NCBI RefSeq assembly: GCF_020832205.1
Contig: NZ_JAFIFD010000048.1
Location: forward strand, 17,570-81,569
Origin: Exiguobacterium sp.
GTDB taxonomy: Bacteria; Bacillota; Bacilli; Exiguobacteriales; Exiguobacteriaceae
DNA length: 64,000 nucleotides
Reading direction: 5' to 3'
Below the pieces are notes generated by a model, which was not told the DNA's origin, made no database searches, and saw nothing but the letters and a program-made list of their open reading frames with translations. Shown here one piece after another: positions 61,119 through 64,000 of this stretch (the first letter of the stretch is position 1; each line of letters starts with the position of its first letter). A program made the position numbers and the translations under genes.

Positions 61119-62121
61119 AAGAAGTCACCTCTTCTATCGTTTGTCGAATCAATCGATACGCCTCGTCGGTACCCGAACTGACACGGATGCCGTCCGAGAA
61201 AGCACGGACGTGAACACCGTTGGCAAGAAAACGACTCGCCCACGCTTCGCTGTCTCGCGTCTCGACGTATAGGAAGTTGGCACGGCTCGGGAGAATCTTC
61301 CCGACCGGTGCTAGCAGTTGTTTCAGTTTTTCGCGTTGCTCGTTATGGTACGTCACGGCGTCACGGATGTATGCCGCATCCGCCAAGACGACGGCCGCAA
61401 CGGCCGCGCTCAGTCCGCTCACGTTGAACGGCGAGCGGAAGCGATCGATGTTCTCAATCAATGCCGGGGCCGCGATCATGAACCCGATCCGCAAGTTCGC
61501 GAGTCCGAACGCTTTTGATAACGTTCGTAGGATGATGACGTTTGGATGGTCGGCGAGACGACTTTTGAACGAATCATTCATCGTGAAGTCGATATACGCC
61601 TCGTCGACGACGACATATGGCACGCGACTGGCAATCATCTCGAGTTCGTCAAGCGTCCACATCTTCCCCGTCGGATTGTTCGGGTTCGAGACGAGGACAA
61701 GTTTCGGCTGATTCGCCTCGACCGTCTGTAACAACGATTGAAATGATAATCCCGCCTCGTCCGGTTGCACGAAATTCCCCCGCGCGATGTGCGCATAAAT
61801 GCCATACATCGAGAAGTCCGGGAGCGGCGCCACGACGACGTCATCGACGTCGAGAAGCGCCTGGCAAAGAATGGCGAGCAACTCATCACTGCCGCTGCCG
61901 ACCATCAGTTGGTCGACGTTCACGCCGGCATAGCTGGCGTATCGCTCTTTCAGCACGTTCAATTCATCGACGGGATAGCGGCTCAAACCGTCTAAATTGA
62001 CGTGACGAATCGCTTCTTTCAAGCGCTCGGGCAGTTCAAACTGACTTTCATTTTGATTTAATGCGTGTCCGCTGACCGCATGGGGCACGTAACGGGGAAT
62101 GGTCTCGTATCGTAGTCTCAT
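61105..62121 (-). CDS. hisC: Histidinol-phosphate aminotransferase (his operon copy)
   Basis: [50 protein letters not shown]. Confidence 0.96.
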   Translation of the reverse strand: MRLRYETIPRYVPHAVSGHALNQNESQFELPERLKEAIRHVNLDGLSRYPVDELNVLKERYASYAGVNVDQLMVGSGSDELLAILCQALLDVDDVVVAPLPDFSMYGIYAHIARGNFVQPDEAGLSFQSLLQTVEANQPKLVLVSNPNNPTGKMWTLDELEMIASRVPYVVVDEAYIDFTMNDSFKSRLADHPNVIILRTLSKAFGLANLRIGFMIAAPALIENIDRFRSPFNVSGLSAAVAAVVLADAAYIRDAVTYHNEQREKLKQLLAPVGKILPSRANFLYVETRDSEAWASRFLANGVHVRAFSDGIRVSSGTDEAYRLIRQTIEEVTSFENS

Positions 62122-63332
62122 ACGTCCTCCAATCGGACCGCCATCGCCCGGGCGTGTCCCTCGAGTTGTTCTTGTTTCGCGATCCGGATGGCGGCGCGTG
62201 TCACCGCTTCATCCAACTCCGTCATCTCGAGAAATGTCTGTCTGCGGTAAAAGTCGTCAACTGACAGACCGCTCGAGAAACGGGCCGTCCCGCTCGTCGG
62301 CAAGACGTGGTTCGGTCCAGCGATATAATCACCGAACGCTTCCGCCGCCGCATGTCCAAGGAAAAACGAACCGCCGTGACGAATGCGTTGCATATAGGCG
62401 TCGGGATCGCTGACGGCAAGTTGGACGTGTTCAGCTGCCATCTCGTTCGCTTCGTCGATCGCCTCTTCTTTCGTCATGACGAGGACACCGCCGCGTTTTA
62501 GCGCTTCAGTCGCGATGTCTCGCCGTGGCAAGTCGTGAAGTTGTCGTGTCAGTTCTTCACGGATCGCCTCGGCCATGTCGTCGGTCGTGACGAGCGCGAG
62601 CGCGGTCGCCTCGATGTCATGCTCAGCTTGAGCGAGCAAATCGGCGGCGACCCATTTCGGGTTGGCCGTCTCGTCGGCGATCATGAGCACTTCTGAAGGT
62701 CCAGCAACCGAGTCGATCCCGACGATGTGTGAGACGAGTGATTTCGCCGTCGCCACGTATGCGTTACCGGGTCCGACGATTTTATCGACAGGTCGAATCG
62801 TCTCAGTCCCAAACGCGAGAGCAGCGACAGCCTGGGCGCCACCGACGAGATAGCACTCATCGGCACCTGCGATTTTTGCGGCAATCAATAGCGACAAATC
62901 GATCCCGTCTTGTTTCGGAGGTGTCACCATGACGATTCGTTTCACGCCTGCGACTTTTGCCGGAATGACGTTCATGAGGACGCTCGATGGGTAGACGGCA
63001 GTCCCGCCCGGAACGTAAACGCCGACCGAGTCGAGCGGCATGAAGCGACGGCCGAGTCGGAACATCTCGTCTTCAAAGACGTCCTCTTCCCGGCGCTGTC
63101 GCTCATGAAACGCTCGGATTCGTTTCGCTGCGAGTGTCAGCGCCTCTGTCAGTTCCTCATATGCTGCCGGCGGTGTGAAAGACGCCAAATCGACCGCTTC
63201 GATTTGATTGACGCCATCAAACTGTCGTGTGTATTCAAGGAGCGCATCGTCCCCTCTTGACTCGACCGCGTCTAAAATCGGTTTGACCGCCTCGACCCAA
63301 TTCTCGCGACGTGTCTTATTGTCTGTGTTCAT
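62118..63332 (-). CDS. hisD: Histidinol dehydrogenase
   Basis: VPGGTAVYPSSVLMN; VGPGNAYVATAK; AGPSEVLMIADE; GPNHVLPTSGTARFSSGL. Confidence 0.98.
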   Translation of the reverse strand: MNTDNKTRRENWVEAVKPILDAVESRGDDALLEYTRQFDGVNQIEAVDLASFTPPAAYEELTEALTLAAKRIRAFHERQRREEDVFEDEMFRLGRRFMPLDSVGVYVPGGTAVYPSSVLMNVIPAKVAGVKRIVMVTPPKQDGIDLSLLIAAKIAGADECYLVGGAQAVAALAFGTETIRPVDKIVGPGNAYVATAKSLVSHIVGIDSVAGPSEVLMIADETANPKWVAADLLAQAEHDIEATALALVTTDDMAEAIREELTRQLHDLPRRDIATEALKRGGVLVMTKEEAIDEANEMAAEHVQLAVSDPDAYMQRIRHGGSFFLGHAAAEAFGDYIAGPNHVLPTSGTARFSSGLSVDDFYRRQTFLEMTELDEAVTRAAIRIAKQEQLEGHARAMAVRLEDV

Positions 63333-63937
63333 GCGTTCCCCTCCTTGCTCAACCGGCGAATCCAGGCTTTCAATTCGTCAGGATCGTTCGCGAGCGCAGT
63401 CTCGCTCGTAATGAATTTAGCGTTAATATCAAAAATCGTCTCGTACTCTTCGAGGTCGTTCGCGCGAAGCGTCGCCCCGGTCTCGACGATATCGACGATG
63501 CAATCAGCGAGCCCGGTGAGCGGAGCGAGTTCGACCGATCCGTTCAAGGCGATGACTTCGACGTTCTGCCGTTTCGACGCGAAATGCGAGATGGCGATGT
63601 TCGGATACTTGCTCGCCACTTTTAATTTTTTCGTCCCGTTTTTTCGTTCTCTCGGTCCACATACGGCCATCCGGCAACGGCCGAACGGTAAATCAACGAC
63701 TTCAAGAACACCAGGTGTCTTCTCACGTAAGATGTCGCCGCCGACGACACCGACGTCTGCGGCACCGTGCATGACGTATTTATAGACGTCGTCGCCTTTG
63801 ACGAAAATGAATTCATGCCCGTCGACTTCGACCGTCAACTCACGGCCTCGTTTTTCGGGCCAGACAGTCAATCCGACTTGTTCAAAATAGTCCCGGGCCG
63901 CTTTTTCAATGCGCCCTTTCGCGATTGCTACTTTCAT
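63329..63937 (-). CDS. hisG: ATP phosphoribosyltransferase, short form
   Basis: KVAIAKGRIEKAA; ADVGVVGGDIL; DIVETGATLRANDL; short form fits the adjacent hisZ. Confidence 0.97.
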   Translation of the reverse strand: MKVAIAKGRIEKAARDYFEQVGLTVWPEKRGRELTVEVDGHEFIFVKGDDVYKYVMHGAADVGVVGGDILREKTPGVLEVVDLPFGRCRMAVCGPRERKNGTKKLKVASKYPNIAISHFASKRQNVEVIALNGSVELAPLTGLADCIVDIVETGATLRANDLEEYETIFDINAKFITSETALANDPDELKAWIRRLSKEGNA

Positions 63938-64000
63938 GACATCACCTCACCTAATTGTTCTAGATCGAGCGAGAGTCCGAACGCACGGCGCGATTGTCCG
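63934..64000 (-). CDS. hisZ: ATP phosphoribosyltransferase regulatory subunit, C-terminal fragment (truncated by window)
   Basis: GQSRRAFGLSLDLEQLGEVMS* overlapping the hisG start; identity inferred mainly from synteny with short HisG. Confidence 0.65.
   Translation of the reverse strand, partial: GQSRRAFGLSLDLEQLGEVMS

Overview
This looks like chromosomal DNA of a low-GC Gram-positive (Bacillota, Bacillales). Exiguobacterium is my best guess from gene content and protein feel, not from a search. Most of the window is ordinary core or near-core genome: gltBD, thyA-dfrA, fumC, hfq-miaA, nrdDG, rplY(ctc), mutSL, ricA(ymcA), htrA, a neutral protease, several ABC transporters, and a complete hisGDCBHAFIE operon entering from the right edge with the 3' end of hisZ. 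I saw no rRNA, tRNA, CRISPR array, prophage or IS element. The most interesting part is about 31.3-37.0 kb. It holds an enolase-superfamily racemase/epimerase overlapping a GNAT gene, a divergent GGDEF-like/winged-helix regulator interrupted by an in-frame TAA, an NhaC-family transporter and an M20 amidohydrolase. Two promoters there share a ~20-bp motif (TAGCGACWATWTAACGACAAT). I propose it as a D-amino-acid / N-acyl-amino-acid salvage locus with a decayed regulator. Other second-look items: a PPK2 pseudogene (5' half missing plus an in-frame TAA); an orphan ABC substrate-binding lipoprotein translationally coupled to a second hisC; a nucleotidyltransferase/P-loop-kinase pair; two untracked 31-aa single-TM small proteins with strong ribosome-binding sites; candidate cre and NrdR-box sites; and a nuclease/COG0523 GTPase operon. 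Everything was read by eye, and no database search was run.
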